Assembly (NCBI RefSeq): GCF_011040495.1
Contig: NZ_CP049041.1
Location: forward strand, 62,001 to 126,000
Direction of reading: 5' to 3'
Source of the DNA: Pseudohalocynthiibacter aestuariivivens
GTDB lineage: Bacteria > Pseudomonadota > Alphaproteobacteria > Rhodobacterales > Rhodobacteraceae
DNA: 64,000 bases
Made by a program: the position numbers and the translations under genes. Positions 1 through 10,100 of this stretch are shown piece after piece. The stretch's first letter is position 1, and every line of letters begins with the position of its first letter. The notes beneath the pieces were generated by a model, which saw only the letters and a program-made list of their open reading frames with translations, had not been told where the DNA came from and did not search any database.

Positions 1-780
1 GCCACGACACTTGGCGTTGGCTTGCAGTTCAGCGCCCTCCCCCCTGCCGCAGCACAGGGTGTACCGGTCGTCGACACCCAGAACATCGCGCAAAACATCC
101 AGCAGCTGCGGCAGATGATCGAAGACGAGATCCTGCAAAACGAGCAGCTGACGCAGCTCCGCGAACAGCTCGGCCTTCTCACGGATCAACTCGCGGAGCT
201 GCAAAGAACCTATGAAGCGCTCACCCGACTTGCCGAGCTTCCCGAAATCATCCGGACGGAAATGGAAGACGAGTTGAACGGTCTGCTCGACCAGGAGTTC
301 GGGGACATCCTCGCCACGATTGAGGCGATCAAGACTGGGGATTTCTCGGGCCTCTCGGGCTCCGGCGCAGGCGAAATCGAAACCCAGATGGACCGGGTGC
401 TGGCCGATCTCGGCTTCGATGAAGACACGCTCTCGGAAATGGCCACCAGCGGCAATCCCGGGGCCAACCGTGTGGCCACGCAGGCCACAACCGGCGCACT
501 CGTCTCAGCCGCCGCCCAGAACAGCTATGAAGATGCCGGCCAATCGCTCGAGCGGGTAGACCGCCTCGTCGGGCTCATCGACGACATGGAAGAACTCAAG
601 CAAAGCGTCGATCTCAACACGCGCGTGACAGCTGAATTGGCCATCGCCCTCGTGGCGATGTGGCAGCTGGAAGCGATTCAAACGGTGGGCGATGGCACCG
701 GCGGCGTGATCGATGCCGCCACCATCGCCGAGGAGCAGCGCTTCATGGATTTCACGCTGCCCGAGCTGCGGGCCGAGTGA
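1..780 (+). CDS. virB5: VirB5/TrbJ-like T4SS minor pilin (5' end cut by window)
   Basis: The open frame runs in from the left edge, so the true start lies upstream. The first 20 visible codons (ATTLGVGLQFSALPPAAAQG) read as the end of a Sec signal peptide, which makes the internal TTG at 22 an unlikely start. The mature part is rich in Gln, Leu and Glu and predicts a long coiled coil at roughly residues 25-80, followed by a Gly/Ser-rich stretch and a second helical region. This is the build of VirB5/TrbJ proteins, the minor component of the conjugative pilus that acts at the cell surface. The position directly ahead of virB8-9-10-11 supports the call. Sequence identity in this family is low, so the name rests on context plus architecture. 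Confidence 0.75.
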   Translation, partial: ATTLGVGLQFSALPPAAAQGVPVVDTQNIAQNIQQLRQMIEDEILQNEQLTQLREQLGLLTDQLAELQRTYEALTRLAELPEIIRTEMEDELNGLLDQEFGDILATIEAIKTGDFSGLSGSGAGEIETQMDRVLADLGFDEDTLSEMATSGNPGANRVATQATTGALVSAAAQNSYEDAGQSLERVDRLVGLIDDMEELKQSVDLNTRVTAELAIALVAMWQLEAIQTVGDGTGGVIDAATIAEEQRFMDFTLPELRAE

Positions 781-796
781 GTGCGGGGTGTGACGC

Positions 797-1450
797 GTGG
801 CGAGTGAACAAGAGATCATCGAGGAAGAGCTGGTCTACGGTGCCCTGCGCCGTGAACGGCTTTGGCAGCGTCTTGGCCTGATAGGCCTTGTCTTCGGCAT
901 CATCGGCTGTCTGAGTGCCGCGGCTGTCTCGATCCTCGATGTCGATCCGCCCCCCGTCGTTGTCCCCTATGATCCCGCCACCGGCTTTGCACTCCCCGAG
1001 GCCTCGGTGGGCGCTTCCTCGGTGACCGCCAACCAGGCGATCATCGAGGCGGAGGTCTTCCGCTATGTGACCGACCGGGAGATCTACAATCAGCTCGATA
1101 ACGATCTACGCATCCGCAGCGTCCTGCGCCGCTCGGACGGGGCCGCCGAGAGCAGGCTGCGCCAGATATGGAACAGCGCAAATGAAAACTATCCGCCGAC
1201 CGTCTATGGCCCCAATGCCCGGCTCGACGTGGAAATCCTGAGCATCAGTCGCATCGGCACCAACCGCGCCACCGTGCGCTTGCGCAAGCGGCTGACCTCC
1301 ATCAACGGCACCCAGACCGGGCTCTTCACCGCCACGCTTCTCTTCGAGTTCCGCCCCGAAACCCGTCGCTCCATCGACGAGGTCTGGACCAATCCGTTTG
1401 GGTTTACCGTGCTCGAATATTCCATCCGCTCCGACAGATTGGAGAACTAG
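797..1450 (+). CDS. virB8: VirB8 inner-membrane T4SS assembly protein
   Basis: The protein has 217 residues and a GTG start, 16 bases after the virB5 stop. It has a short cytoplasmic N-terminus, one membrane segment at about residues 26-47 (LIGLVFGIIGCLSAAAVSIL), then a periplasmic VirB8 fold. The conserved patterns near residues 80-150 include a YVTDREIYN-type helix and an NP(F)GF strand near the C-terminus. VirB8 is a bitopic assembly factor that bridges the inner-membrane complex and the VirB9/VirB10 core. The length is near the usual 220-240. It sits in an operon with tight spacing: the virB9 start follows by a single base. The family assignment is secure from order and topology. Confidence 0.88.
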   Translation: MASEQEIIEEELVYGALRRERLWQRLGLIGLVFGIIGCLSAAAVSILDVDPPPVVVPYDPATGFALPEASVGASSVTANQAIIEAEVFRYVTDREIYNQLDNDLRIRSVLRRSDGAAESRLRQIWNSANENYPPTVYGPNARLDVEILSISRIGTNRATVRLRKRLTSINGTQTGLFTATLLFEFRPETRRSIDEVWTNPFGFTVLEYSIRSDRLEN

Positions 1451-1451
1451 T

Positions 1452-2147
1452 TTGATCAATAGGTTCTTTGTTGCTGCCATATTTATTTTGCTGCCCGGCC
1501 TTGCCTTTGCCGAAGCGATCCCGCGCGGTGGTCCAAATGACAGTCGTGTGCGGCTGGCCACCTACCAGGAAGGCCAGGTCTACCGCCTCAGCGTCTCGCT
1601 CACCCATGTCACCACCATCGAGTTTGGAGAGGGTGAAAGCATCCGCTCGATCATCGCGGGCGACACCGAGGGCTTCGAGATCGATGGCGTCCCCGGTGGT
1701 CAGGCATTTGCAATCAAGCCCGTCGCGCGCGGCGTCCATACCAATGTGACGGTCTACACGAACAGGCGCAGCTACTACTTCAACGTCGAGGAGGTCCGCA
1801 GCCCAACCTTCTACGTGGTGCAGTTCCGCTATCCAGACGACGCTGCGCGCCCGACCCGGGCCATCGCGGCCCAAGCGCCGAACTACAACTACGGTGCCAG
1901 CGCGCGGACCGAGTTCACGCCAACCCGCATCTGGGATGACGGGACGTTCACGTATTTCGCCTTTCCAAGAAACGCACCTGTGCCAGCGATCTTCCGCTAC
2001 GCGGGCGGCCGCGAGCGCACGGTCAACACGCAAACTCCTGAAGACGGCGTGATCCGCGTCAGCGGCGTGAACCGCCAATGGGTCCTGCGACTGGGCGAAG
2101 AGGTGGTCTGCATCGAGGCGATCCCGCCCGCGGAGTCCACCTCATGA
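1452..2147 (+). CDS. virB9: VirB9 outer-membrane core protein
   Basis: I place the start at TTG 1452, one base after the virB8 stop, because it opens a clear Sec signal peptide (MINRFFVAAIFILLPGLAFA, cleaved before EAIPRGG). An earlier in-frame start at 1398 would lie inside virB8 and spoil the signal. The product is 231 residues. The N-terminal half has the CagX/VirB9 beta pattern (DSRVRLATYQEGQVYRL), and the C-terminal half carries FTPTRIWDDGTFTYFAFP, the hallmark VirB9 motif that binds VirB7/VirB10 in the outer-membrane ring. The stop overlaps the virB10 ATG (ATGA), implying translational coupling. Confidence 0.92.
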   Translation: MINRFFVAAIFILLPGLAFAEAIPRGGPNDSRVRLATYQEGQVYRLSVSLTHVTTIEFGEGESIRSIIAGDTEGFEIDGVPGGQAFAIKPVARGVHTNVTVYTNRRSYYFNVEEVRSPTFYVVQFRYPDDAARPTRAIAAQAPNYNYGASARTEFTPTRIWDDGTFTYFAFPRNAPVPAIFRYAGGRERTVNTQTPEDGVIRVSGVNRQWVLRLGEEVVCIEAIPPAESTS

Positions 2148-3523
2148 GCGGTACCGGGAACACCGAGCTGGAAAAACGCCTCGCCGCCCTTGAGAAAGGC
2201 AGTGCCCGCGCCCCCATAGCGGCGCAGCGCCGGTCGCCCCTTCTCGCGCTGATCGTAGTCCTCGTCATCGGCGCGGGTGGTGCCCTGCTTTATCTCCTCT
2301 CACAGCCCGACGAAGAGGAAGCCTTGCCGACGGCCACCCCGGACGTCTTCCAAAACGAGGGGGACGGCTTTGGCGCTATCGAGACCTTGCCCCCTCCCGA
2401 GCCCGAGGTTGTGTTCGTCGGACCAGACCCCGTTGAGCCCAATGCCGAGCTTCTGGCGCAGATCACCGCCCTGCAGGCTCAGATCGAGGAATTGCGAAAC
2501 GCCCCCGAACCAGTCGTCGAGGAAGACACCGCCGCCGCAGAGGCGATCGACGCGCTGACCGCTCAGATCGCGGCACTACAAGCCGCCTCGGAAGCCGCAC
2601 AGCAACGGTTCCAGGACGAACTGACGGCGCGGGATCGCAGCCTTGAGCAACTCCGCATGGATCTGGAACTGGCCCAACTCGAGGCCAGCCGACCCCAACC
2701 CGCCCCAGCGGGCCCCACGGAAGATGAGCTGCGCGCACGCGAGCAAGAGCGACTGCGCCGGGAGGAAGAAGCCCGGCGCATGGCCGAGCTGGAGCGCCGG
2801 GCCGCGGAGGAACGCGCCTTCCAGGAGCGGCGCATCGCCTCGCCCACCATCGCGTTTGGCGGTGCCTCCGGAGCGAATGAAACGGCTCTGACCGAACGCA
2901 CCTTCGGCGAGGTGACGGATTTCGTGCTGAACGGGGCGTTGCCCTCCACCGTGACGCAGGCAGAGGTGATCGCCAATCCCTCCAACACCATCGTGCAGGG
3001 CACCATGATCCAGGCCGTCATGGAAACCGCCCTCGACAGCTCCCTGCCCGGCCAGACCCGTGCCGTGGTGTCCGAGGATGTCTACAGCGTCGATGGCGCG
3101 CGCCTCTTGATCCCGCGCGGATCCCGCCTCATCGGGCGCTACCGCGCTGGCGTCGATATCGCGCAGCGCCGCGTTACCATCGCCTGGGACCGGATCATCC
3201 TGCCTGACAATCAAACCATCCAGATCAGCTCTTTCGGGGGTGACGAGTTGGGCCGCTCCGGCGTGACCGGCTTTGTCGACACGCGCTTTGATGAACGCTT
3301 TGGCTCGGCGGCGTTGATTTCGCTGATCTCAGCGGCCCCAAGCGCCGCTGCAGCAAATGTGCAGGATGAGACCGCCGCGGATGTGCTCGAAGACGTGGGC
3401 GATGATCTTGCCGATGCCACGGACAGCGTGATTGGCGATTACCTTTCGATCGGTCCGGTCATCTATATCGACCAGGGCGCGCGCGTCACCGTCATGGTCG
3501 ACCGCGATCTGGAGATCTTCTGA
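2144..3523 (+). CDS. virB10: VirB10/TrbI T4SS core channel protein
   Basis: The start is ATG 2144, overlapping the virB9 stop by four bases. The product has 459 residues: a short cytoplasmic N-terminus, one transmembrane helix at about residues 31-51, a Pro/Glu-rich linker, a long charged coiled coil (about 110-230), then the C-terminal TrbI/VirB10 beta barrel (about 270-459). That region includes VSEDVYSVDGARLLIPRGSRLIGRY, a family signature. VirB10 spans inner and outer membranes and passes the energy signal from the ATPases to the channel. The coiled coil, with EEEARRMAELERRAAEERA-type repeats, is longer than in Agrobacterium VirB10 but ordinary for roseobacter plasmids. Confidence 0.93.
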   Translation: MSGTGNTELEKRLAALEKGSARAPIAAQRRSPLLALIVVLVIGAGGALLYLLSQPDEEEALPTATPDVFQNEGDGFGAIETLPPPEPEVVFVGPDPVEPNAELLAQITALQAQIEELRNAPEPVVEEDTAAAEAIDALTAQIAALQAASEAAQQRFQDELTARDRSLEQLRMDLELAQLEASRPQPAPAGPTEDELRAREQERLRREEEARRMAELERRAAEERAFQERRIASPTIAFGGASGANETALTERTFGEVTDFVLNGALPSTVTQAEVIANPSNTIVQGTMIQAVMETALDSSLPGQTRAVVSEDVYSVDGARLLIPRGSRLIGRYRAGVDIAQRRVTIAWDRIILPDNQTIQISSFGGDELGRSGVTGFVDTRFDERFGSAALISLISAAPSAAAANVQDETAADVLEDVGDDLADATDSVIGDYLSIGPVIYIDQGARVTVMVDRDLEIF

Positions 3524-3527
3524 TCCC

Positions 3528-4514
3528 ATGTCGCTGAGCTATCTCCAGACCTCGCTTGATCGGATCGACGCTGCAGCACGCGACGATGTCATCGAGATCT
3601 GCATCAATCCTGACGGCACCTGCTGGGGAGAATTTCAGGGCGATCACTTCATGAGAAAGCTGGACCAAGCGTTGACCGCAACCGAAGTGAAAGACCTCGG
3701 CAACCAGATCGCCTCTTCTGCCAATACCACGATGAGCAAGGACCGCCCCATCGTCTCGGTCTCAATCACCTACAAGGGGCGGCCGATCCGGGCACAGGTC
3801 ATCACACCACCCGCCGTGCTCTCGGCCATGTCGATCAGCCTGCGGTTTTTCTCAAGCTTGCCGCTCGATGGAATCGCGCTCGATTTCCTCTATGGCAAGG
3901 AACGCAAGCTTGAAGAACTCCGTCTCGAGAAAACCCGGGAACTGCGCGAGGTTGTTACGTCTGGCGTCATCGATGATGCGCTTGCTTTTTGCGTCGAGAA
4001 CAAACTCAACATGATTGTCTCAGGCGGCACCTCCACCGGCAAGACCGTCGCCGCGCGGAAGATCCTCACTCATGTGCCACCAGAGGAACGCATTGTCACC
4101 ATCGAGGAAGCCGCCGAGCTTCTGCCGACCCAGCCAAATGCCGTGACCCTCATCGCCAATCGCGATGCAGAGTTCCAGACCGCCGATGTGCTGCTCACCG
4201 CCACGCTGCGCATGCGCCCCGACAGGATCATCCTGGGCGAGGTGCGCGGCAAGGAGGCAATGACCTTCCTCGAAGCCATAAATACAGGGCACGGCGGGTC
4301 CATGACCACCCTACATGCCGAAACCCCACAGCTTGCCGTGCAGCGCCTCGCGATCGCGGCACTTAAGACCGAGATCCCGATGACCTATGCCGACATGATC
4401 CAGTACATCGAGAACTCCATCGATGTGATCATCCAGGCCGGTCGCCACGACGGCAGGCGCGGCATCACCGAATTCTACCTCCCCGGCGCAACCGAGATTG
4501 GAACTTTCCAATGA
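3528..4514 (+). CDS. virB11: VirB11 secretion ATPase
   Basis: The start is ATG 3528, four bases after the virB10 stop, giving 328 residues. Walker A is SGGTSTGKT (residues 165-173). It is followed by an Asp-box-like IVTIEEAAEL, a Walker B region around RMRPDRIILGEVRGKEA, and the His box GHGGSMTTLHAE. These place it in the PulE/VirB11 hexameric traffic ATPases that power pilus assembly and substrate transfer from the cytoplasmic face. The length is typical at about 330-345. Its last codons overlap the start of the next small gene (4511), so the operon continues. Confidence 0.95.
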   Translation: MSLSYLQTSLDRIDAAARDDVIEICINPDGTCWGEFQGDHFMRKLDQALTATEVKDLGNQIASSANTTMSKDRPIVSVSITYKGRPIRAQVITPPAVLSAMSISLRFFSSLPLDGIALDFLYGKERKLEELRLEKTRELREVVTSGVIDDALAFCVENKLNMIVSGGTSTGKTVAARKILTHVPPEERIVTIEEAAELLPTQPNAVTLIANRDAEFQTADVLLTATLRMRPDRIILGEVRGKEAMTFLEAINTGHGGSMTTLHAETPQLAVQRLAIAALKTEIPMTYADMIQYIENSIDVIIQAGRHDGRRGITEFYLPGATEIGTFQ

Positions 4515-4699
4515 AGACCTTTGAATATGACATCCTGTTTTTCCAGGTGAAGAAGCAAAAGGACTACGACGCGATGCGAAGCGCCTTGAATGAGCGCGGC
4601 GCGGAGGGGTGGGAAGTCATTACAGCTGAAGCCGGTGACTACGGCTATATCACGTTCTTGAAGCGTGAATCTTTGGCGACGAACGTGGCTTCAGAATGA
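4511..4699 (+). CDS. Small DUF4177-like protein
   Basis: This 62-residue protein overlaps the virB11 stop by four bases. It reads FEYDILFFQVKK...LNERGAEGWEVITAEAGDYGYITFLKRE. The LNE.GAEGWE.. turn followed by a beta strand ending in FKRE/LKRE is the signature of the DUF4177 family, a small soluble alpha/beta domain of unknown role. There is no signal peptide or membrane segment. The coupling to virB11 and to the next gene (ATGA overlap at 4696) puts it inside the T4SS operon. I cannot say whether it has any transfer function. Confidence 0.7.
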   Translation: MKTFEYDILFFQVKKQKDYDAMRSALNERGAEGWEVITAEAGDYGYITFLKRESLATNVASE

Positions 4700-5100
4700 T
4701 GCGGGTCATTGCGACGGCAGGCCTGCTGGTTGTTCTTGGCGCAACCGCTGGCGTCGCTGAACGGAACCTGATCCCAACGCTCGATAACCAGCCAGATGTC
4801 TGTCCCGACCAGCCTCCAGAGCCACAGTGGATGCAAGACATCGATGTACGCGAGTCACACAAGCGGCTTCTGATCCAACAAATCTATCGTGCGCAGAGCC
4901 TGCAACGCATCGTTGAAGCCCAAAGCTGTGAATGTCCGACGCGGTATCCGTCTTGGGACTCAGCTGAAGGCATCTTCGTCAAGCATTTCGCCGCATCTGA
5001 ATACTGGGACATCGTGGAAGCGACCTCAGAATACCGACGGCAGGCAAATGAGCTTCGGCGCGAAGCCATGCCAATCTGCGAAGCTGCTGGAAACTGGTAG
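4696..5100 (+). CDS. Secreted small protein in the T4SS operon, function unknown
   Basis: The protein has 134 residues (or 133 if the second ATG at 4699 is used). The N-terminus MMRVIATAGLLVVLGATAGVA is a clean Sec signal peptide cleaved before ERNLIP, so the product should be periplasmic. The mature part has six cysteines (including VCPD, SCECP and PICEAAG) and is helical and polar. Its position between virB11 and virB6 and its periplasmic location suggest an accessory channel component. It lacks the lipobox expected of VirB7, and I do not recognise a family. Confidence 0.7.
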   Translation: MMRVIATAGLLVVLGATAGVAERNLIPTLDNQPDVCPDQPPEPQWMQDIDVRESHKRLLIQQIYRAQSLQRIVEAQSCECPTRYPSWDSAEGIFVKHFAASEYWDIVEATSEYRRQANELRREAMPICEAAGNW

Positions 5101-5106
5101 GGTTCC

Positions 5107-6186
5107 ATGAGCGTCGTCACCTACTTCGTGGAAACGGCTGAGGGCTATCTCAATACCGCTGCCGAGACGCAATTTGGCGCGGTCGCCGCAACAGTCGGAA
5201 CGATGCTCGTACTCGGCACCACACTGGTTGTCATTCTGGTTTTCATCAACGCGATCTACCAATACCGCGCCATGGACGGGCGCACGGCCTTTTGGCTCGC
5301 CGTGAAGATCGGACTGATAGGCGCATTTGCAACCAACTGGGTGCAGTTCAACATCCTTGCTGCGGCGATCCTGAATGGGATCGACAGCATTGCCGGATCG
5401 CTCGTGGCCTCAGTCGGCGGCGGATCACCCGGCCCATCCGGCACCTTTGCAGAGGAGTTCGATGACCTGATCGCGGCGCTCGGAGAGTATTTGAATGCTG
5501 CGGGCTCTGAACTGAATTGGATGGCCGGAGCCCTGTTGGACACCCTTGGGGTTTTGTTACTCTCGATCCTCGGCGGCTTAGCCGCGTTCATCGTGGTCGC
5601 GTCGCGGCTCATGATCGCTCTTCTGATCGGGATTGCGCCGGTCATGATCTTCCTGACACTGTTTGAAGTGACCAAGGATTATTTCGCGCGCTGGCTTTCG
5701 GCGCTGATTTCCTTTGCGATGTACCCGATTGTCGTTGCTGGTGTGTTCGCAACGATCACGGGTGTCTCGCGCGCCCTACTTGCCGAGCTGGGCGACCCGG
5801 AAGGCGCCTCCAACATCGGCGCGCTCATCCCGTTCTTCATGATGGTGCTGATGGCAAAGGGGTTCATCATAGCAACGCCCTTCCTGGTTCGAGCAATTTC
5901 TGGAAACATCATGATGCCGGCACTCTCGGCCGGCTTCGGCGGTAGCTATGCCTTTGCCCGAGGGCTCGCAGGCAGCCAACAAGTCTACAACCGGTACGCC
6001 ATCGGAGGTGCGACTGGCGCGGAGTATGCAGCTCTGCGCGCGCGACAATTCTTTGGTGTGCAAGCGTTGCCAAGCCGACCCAATACTGCGGGAGGGCCTA
6101 CGGCAGCTCCTCCCGGCGACGGGACCGGGACTGGCGCTCGGATGCTTGCGCAGCTTTCAAGGTTGGGTCGTCTAGGAAGACGGTGA
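5107..6186 (+). CDS. virB6: VirB6/TrbL polytopic T4SS membrane protein
   Basis: The protein has 359 residues. It has a soluble N-terminal segment, then hydrophobic stretches at about residues 30-55, 60-85, 140-190, 195-225 and 240-265, and a Gly/Pro-rich cytoplasmic tail ending in RRLGRRLGRR-like basic residues. The segment LIGIAPVMIFLTLFEVTKDYFARWLSALISFAMYPIVVAGVFA matches the TrbL/VirB6 core. VirB6 forms part of the inner-membrane channel and contacts the DNA substrate. The start is ATG 5107, six bases after the preceding stop. It closes the T4SS operon seen here. Confidence 0.9.
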   Translation: MSVVTYFVETAEGYLNTAAETQFGAVAATVGTMLVLGTTLVVILVFINAIYQYRAMDGRTAFWLAVKIGLIGAFATNWVQFNILAAAILNGIDSIAGSLVASVGGGSPGPSGTFAEEFDDLIAALGEYLNAAGSELNWMAGALLDTLGVLLLSILGGLAAFIVVASRLMIALLIGIAPVMIFLTLFEVTKDYFARWLSALISFAMYPIVVAGVFATITGVSRALLAELGDPEGASNIGALIPFFMMVLMAKGFIIATPFLVRAISGNIMMPALSAGFGGSYAFARGLAGSQQVYNRYAIGGATGAEYAALRARQFFGVQALPSRPNTAGGPTAAPPGDGTGTGARMLAQLSRLGRLGRR

Positions 6187-6359
6187 CGGCCCTTTGCAGA
6201 CGTTGGCGCGACGATCTGATGCTACGTCGCGGCTTCACCACTGCGGACATTCGGGGTGCCTGCAGCAATCTTCCTGTCCGAGCTTGAAGCAGGCTTCGCG
6301 CGGATTGCGGGTTGGCGTCGCGCAGAGTAAAAAATTCCGAGCAACACCGGGAGGTATTT

Positions 6360-7043
6360 ATGGACCAGTCCGATCAGGAACTCGAGCGTCTCAGCGCGCT
6401 GTTGCATGCGCTGCCCATCGAGAACATGCCCATGACGCTCAGTGAACTTGATGGCTACGTAGTCGGTGTTCTTGCCTGCCCGGATATGATCCCGCCCTCG
6501 GAATGGATGTCCCATGTCTGGGGAGAGACAGGTGAGGCAAATTTTCCCGATCAGAAAACCGCCGAAGCCACGGTCGGTGCGGTCATGGCTCACTACAACT
6601 CGGTTGCGGAGGCGATGACCCGCTCACCTTGGATCGAACCCATCTACGAGGTTGACCCCAACAGTGATGAGGTGATGTGGGAGCCTTGGATCGATGGCTT
6701 CACTCGCGCTATGGGGCTAAGACCGGATGCTTGGGATCGACTGCTCGCTCAGGCCGACGAAGAGACGCGGACGACGATGATCTTCTTGATGGCGCTTCAG
6801 GAAATATACACTGGCCACAGCAAGTTCACGGATGAGGAGATCGACGAAATCGACCTTGAAGCACCCAATCTGATCCCGAACTGCGTTGCGACGATACTCT
6901 ATCAGTCTCGTCCCGAGCTTTCCCGCATGGAGCCCGCAAATCGTTCCGAGATGCCGTTCAACGCCGGTCCCCGGCCCGGGCGGAACGACCCATGCTCCTG
7001 TGGGTCGGGCCGCAAATACAAGCAATGTTGCGGTCGGAACTGA
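6360..7043 (+). CDS. UPF0149/YecA-type protein with C-terminal SEC-C zinc motif
   Basis: The start is ATG 6360, preceded by GGGAGG. The longer frame from 6312 lacks a ribosome site. The product is 227 residues. Residues 1-180 are a UPF0149 (YgfB/YecA) all-helical domain ([25 protein letters not shown]). The tail [20 protein letters not shown] is a textbook SEC-C zinc-binding motif as found at the SecA C-terminus. YecA-like proteins bind ribosomes or other partners through this motif, but their role is poorly defined. It follows virB6 by about 170 bases and may have its own promoter, so its link to conjugation is only positional. Confidence 0.88.
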   Translation: MDQSDQELERLSALLHALPIENMPMTLSELDGYVVGVLACPDMIPPSEWMSHVWGETGEANFPDQKTAEATVGAVMAHYNSVAEAMTRSPWIEPIYEVDPNSDEVMWEPWIDGFTRAMGLRPDAWDRLLAQADEETRTTMIFLMALQEIYTGHSKFTDEEIDEIDLEAPNLIPNCVATILYQSRPELSRMEPANRSEMPFNAGPRPGRNDPCSCGSGRKYKQCCGRN

Positions 7044-7155
7044 CCGATCGCCCAAGTCTCTCACGGCCCTGACCGGCCATTGATTGCGGACACACATGCT
7101 GCAACGCAGCTTCCACATAGCGGTCATTGCCGACGCTTGTGCATTGGGCTTACTC

Positions 7156-10100
7156 TTAGTCTCCGTCCGACTTGGCTGCATCATCATTCATTTGACGTTC
7201 GTACAAGTCCATAAGGAAATGTCCTCGAAGCCATGAGACGACATAGTTTGTCATTTCTGGATCGTTTGCGAGCCGCGCAAATGAGTTTACGATCACCTTT
7301 AATGGTACTCCGCGAAATCGCACAAGACTGCGCAAGATCAATCCCGTGGCCTGCTCTGCTTTCTGCCTGGGATGCCTCAAACCGAAAGCAATGGAAGAAA
7401 ATGCCGCTGCCGTCTTCACGTGGCTAGCAATATCAGCGTCTGGCACACCAAAATACTCAGCGGCTCGCTGGAATCTGACCATGCCTTCGGTATCATCGAT
7501 ATCCATCATGTGAATTAGCGTTGGCGCATTTAGGCCAATATAGGAGTGCCTCAGCGCTGCCATGGTCAATAGAGCTTCAGCTCTTTCCGCTTCGCTCAAA
7601 ACCTTCTGCTTAACTAGGTTGTCAAGAAGAGCATCCATACCAAAGGCTTCAGTATCAAACACGCCATTTGCCACTTGTCGCATCCGCAAATCGGCACTCA
7701 GAATTCTTACGCGTTCGCGGTGTGCTACGGACAACGCATCGAATTGCGTACCTAAGAACTCCGACAACCGCAGAAGCTCAGTGTCCATTTCTGTGGACAC
7801 TTCAATGCCAACAACCGCTCCGTTTTCTTGGAGGTCTGCGCCGACAGCCTGCAAGTCCTCGATCTGGGACTTCACCTCCTCAGCTGTGTGCTGAACCGTA
7901 ACGAGTCTGTCGTCTTCGGAAGTTGCTGTTAGCCGACCGTCTTCGTAGCCACCAAGATCATCCACCATTGCCGCGATCTCATCGACAATCGACGCGGGAA
8001 CTAGAATTGACCCGTAGACCTCACGAACTTTCTTGAGGAGAGAAAGTTTGCTTAACAGCCAACCTGAATAGGTATCGACAACTACGCCTTGGCCGATAGC
8101 ACGATGTGCAATTGCTGCTTCAACCTTGGTGTCTGGGGTGCGCCCGGTCGCACTGATGACTTCCTGACCGCTCTGAGCGAGATGCAACGCAAAATCGATG
8201 GCATTGCCACCGCCAGCTGACGCAACCGCTGCTAACGGCATTGGATTTTCGCGATATAGCGTCTCCACCCGCTCGACCTGAGCTCGCCTCGCTCTGACGC
8301 TTTCCAAGATAGGAGTGAAATCATCGTCCTTTATGGTTACTGACCAGAGAAAGGCGCTTTCCGGGAACCGATCCTGAAGGGAACGCGACAGTCGATGGAA
8401 GAGATGCAAGTATTTTGACTTGATTTCTTCGACGCGCCACTGAAACTGGTTGGGTCCCGTGGCGGTTTCGAACTCTTCCCCAACTTTTCTATTCAGTGCG
8501 GCAGAAACTATCGGGTGACTACGAGCCAGATGGAGCGCTACGTCATCCGGTTCATCTACGACGACAAACTCGAAAGGGTCCCCCTCTCGCCGCGAAAGTC
8601 GCACGTAACTGCCCGTTTCAACGATCTCACTCTCGGGCATCGGCGGCGCTTTACTTCCGAACGCGTCGCCCAGGATCAGCCCAATGTAGGATTGGCACAC
8701 TCCGAGATCATCTTCATTCCGCACAGCAATTTCAAATGCGTGATCCAAAGCGTCTCGGCGGCCACTACGCCAGATAAGCTGCGCCAGGTTCATCTGATCG
8801 CGCAGTTCCCCATCGACTTGCCCGAGGTCAACACTTGCGAGCAATTTGTCCGCTTGTCTCGTTTGGCCAGAACGAGCAAGTGCCTGCCAAAGTGCTAGCT
8901 GCGTTCGCGCCTTGTTCGGTTGCATGTTTAGAGCACGCCGAAACCACGGAATTGCGTCACTTGGGCGGCGACGGTTCAGGTGGAAGTGCCCTGCAGCCCT
9001 CTGCAGTTCCTCGTCACCATTGTTGGCCCGCTGTACGCTGTCGAAAAAATCCACGCCGGATGCAACTGGAACTGCGGTACTCGCGTAGGCCAAACCCAGT
9101 ATCTGCCGTTCGCGGCATTGTACCCGCGGATCAACATGGCCCCGAAGGAGCTCGATGGCCGTTTCTGGCATTTCCCGGTTCATGCATTCTGAAGCCAACC
9201 GGAACCTGACATCTCTATCGAGCCCAGTGACTTCAGCGAGAGCGCGCTCAAACGCCTCGTCCGCGATAGCGTCTTCGCCGAAACGTGCTGAAATTCTGCT
9301 CACCACCAGATAGGTGTGCGGATCTGGTGTTAACTCAGCTAGAACCTCAGAAAACGCATTCAGGCGCTCCGTTTCTGGCTCAAGAGATGCCCGAAGGATA
9401 CCCGCCATCTCGTTCACATCGATTCGAGTGTGGCCTTTAAGTTCTTCAGTATTGAGTTCAACAATCTCAAGCGCTTGAGCCCAGTCTTCTGTTCGTAGCG
9501 CACGCTCAAGCCGTGCTGGTGCATCACCAGGGAAGCGGTCATTTAATGTGCGATCCAAAAGGTCTTGATCGTCCGCGTCGATTGCGAATGCCGAAAGCGC
9601 GACGCGCGCTGTCTCGTCTTCGAGCAGGATTTCGACGTGAACCTGAACAAGCGCTTTTGCTTCGGACATGCGTTCGCAGACTCTCAATCCCATCAATGCA
9701 TTCTGCAACAACGTTACGTCAGGCGACGTAGCAAAGGCTTCAGTCAGGGTGTGTTCGTTCCAGAGCGACAAAAGTGCATCCGCAGCACGACAAGCGATAC
9801 CTACAGATGCCGAGACTGTTGCGGGATCGGCATCATCACGCATCACAACCTCAACGGCGTCTTCGAGGTCTGCTTCCGCAACCGCACGCTGGAGTGTCTT
9901 CGAGTTGGGATGCAGTGCTAGCGCAGAGCGAGCGACTTCTGGCCAGCTTGGATCTTCATGGCTGCGGAGCGTAACGACCTGTGCCACGCAAACGTCTTTA
10001 GCTCGCTGCAGCTCTGACGGGACTTCGTCAATTCCAAGTGGGACACCTTTCGCACCACTAACGTAGATACGATTGGCCCAGTGCATTACGTTGCCCGGTT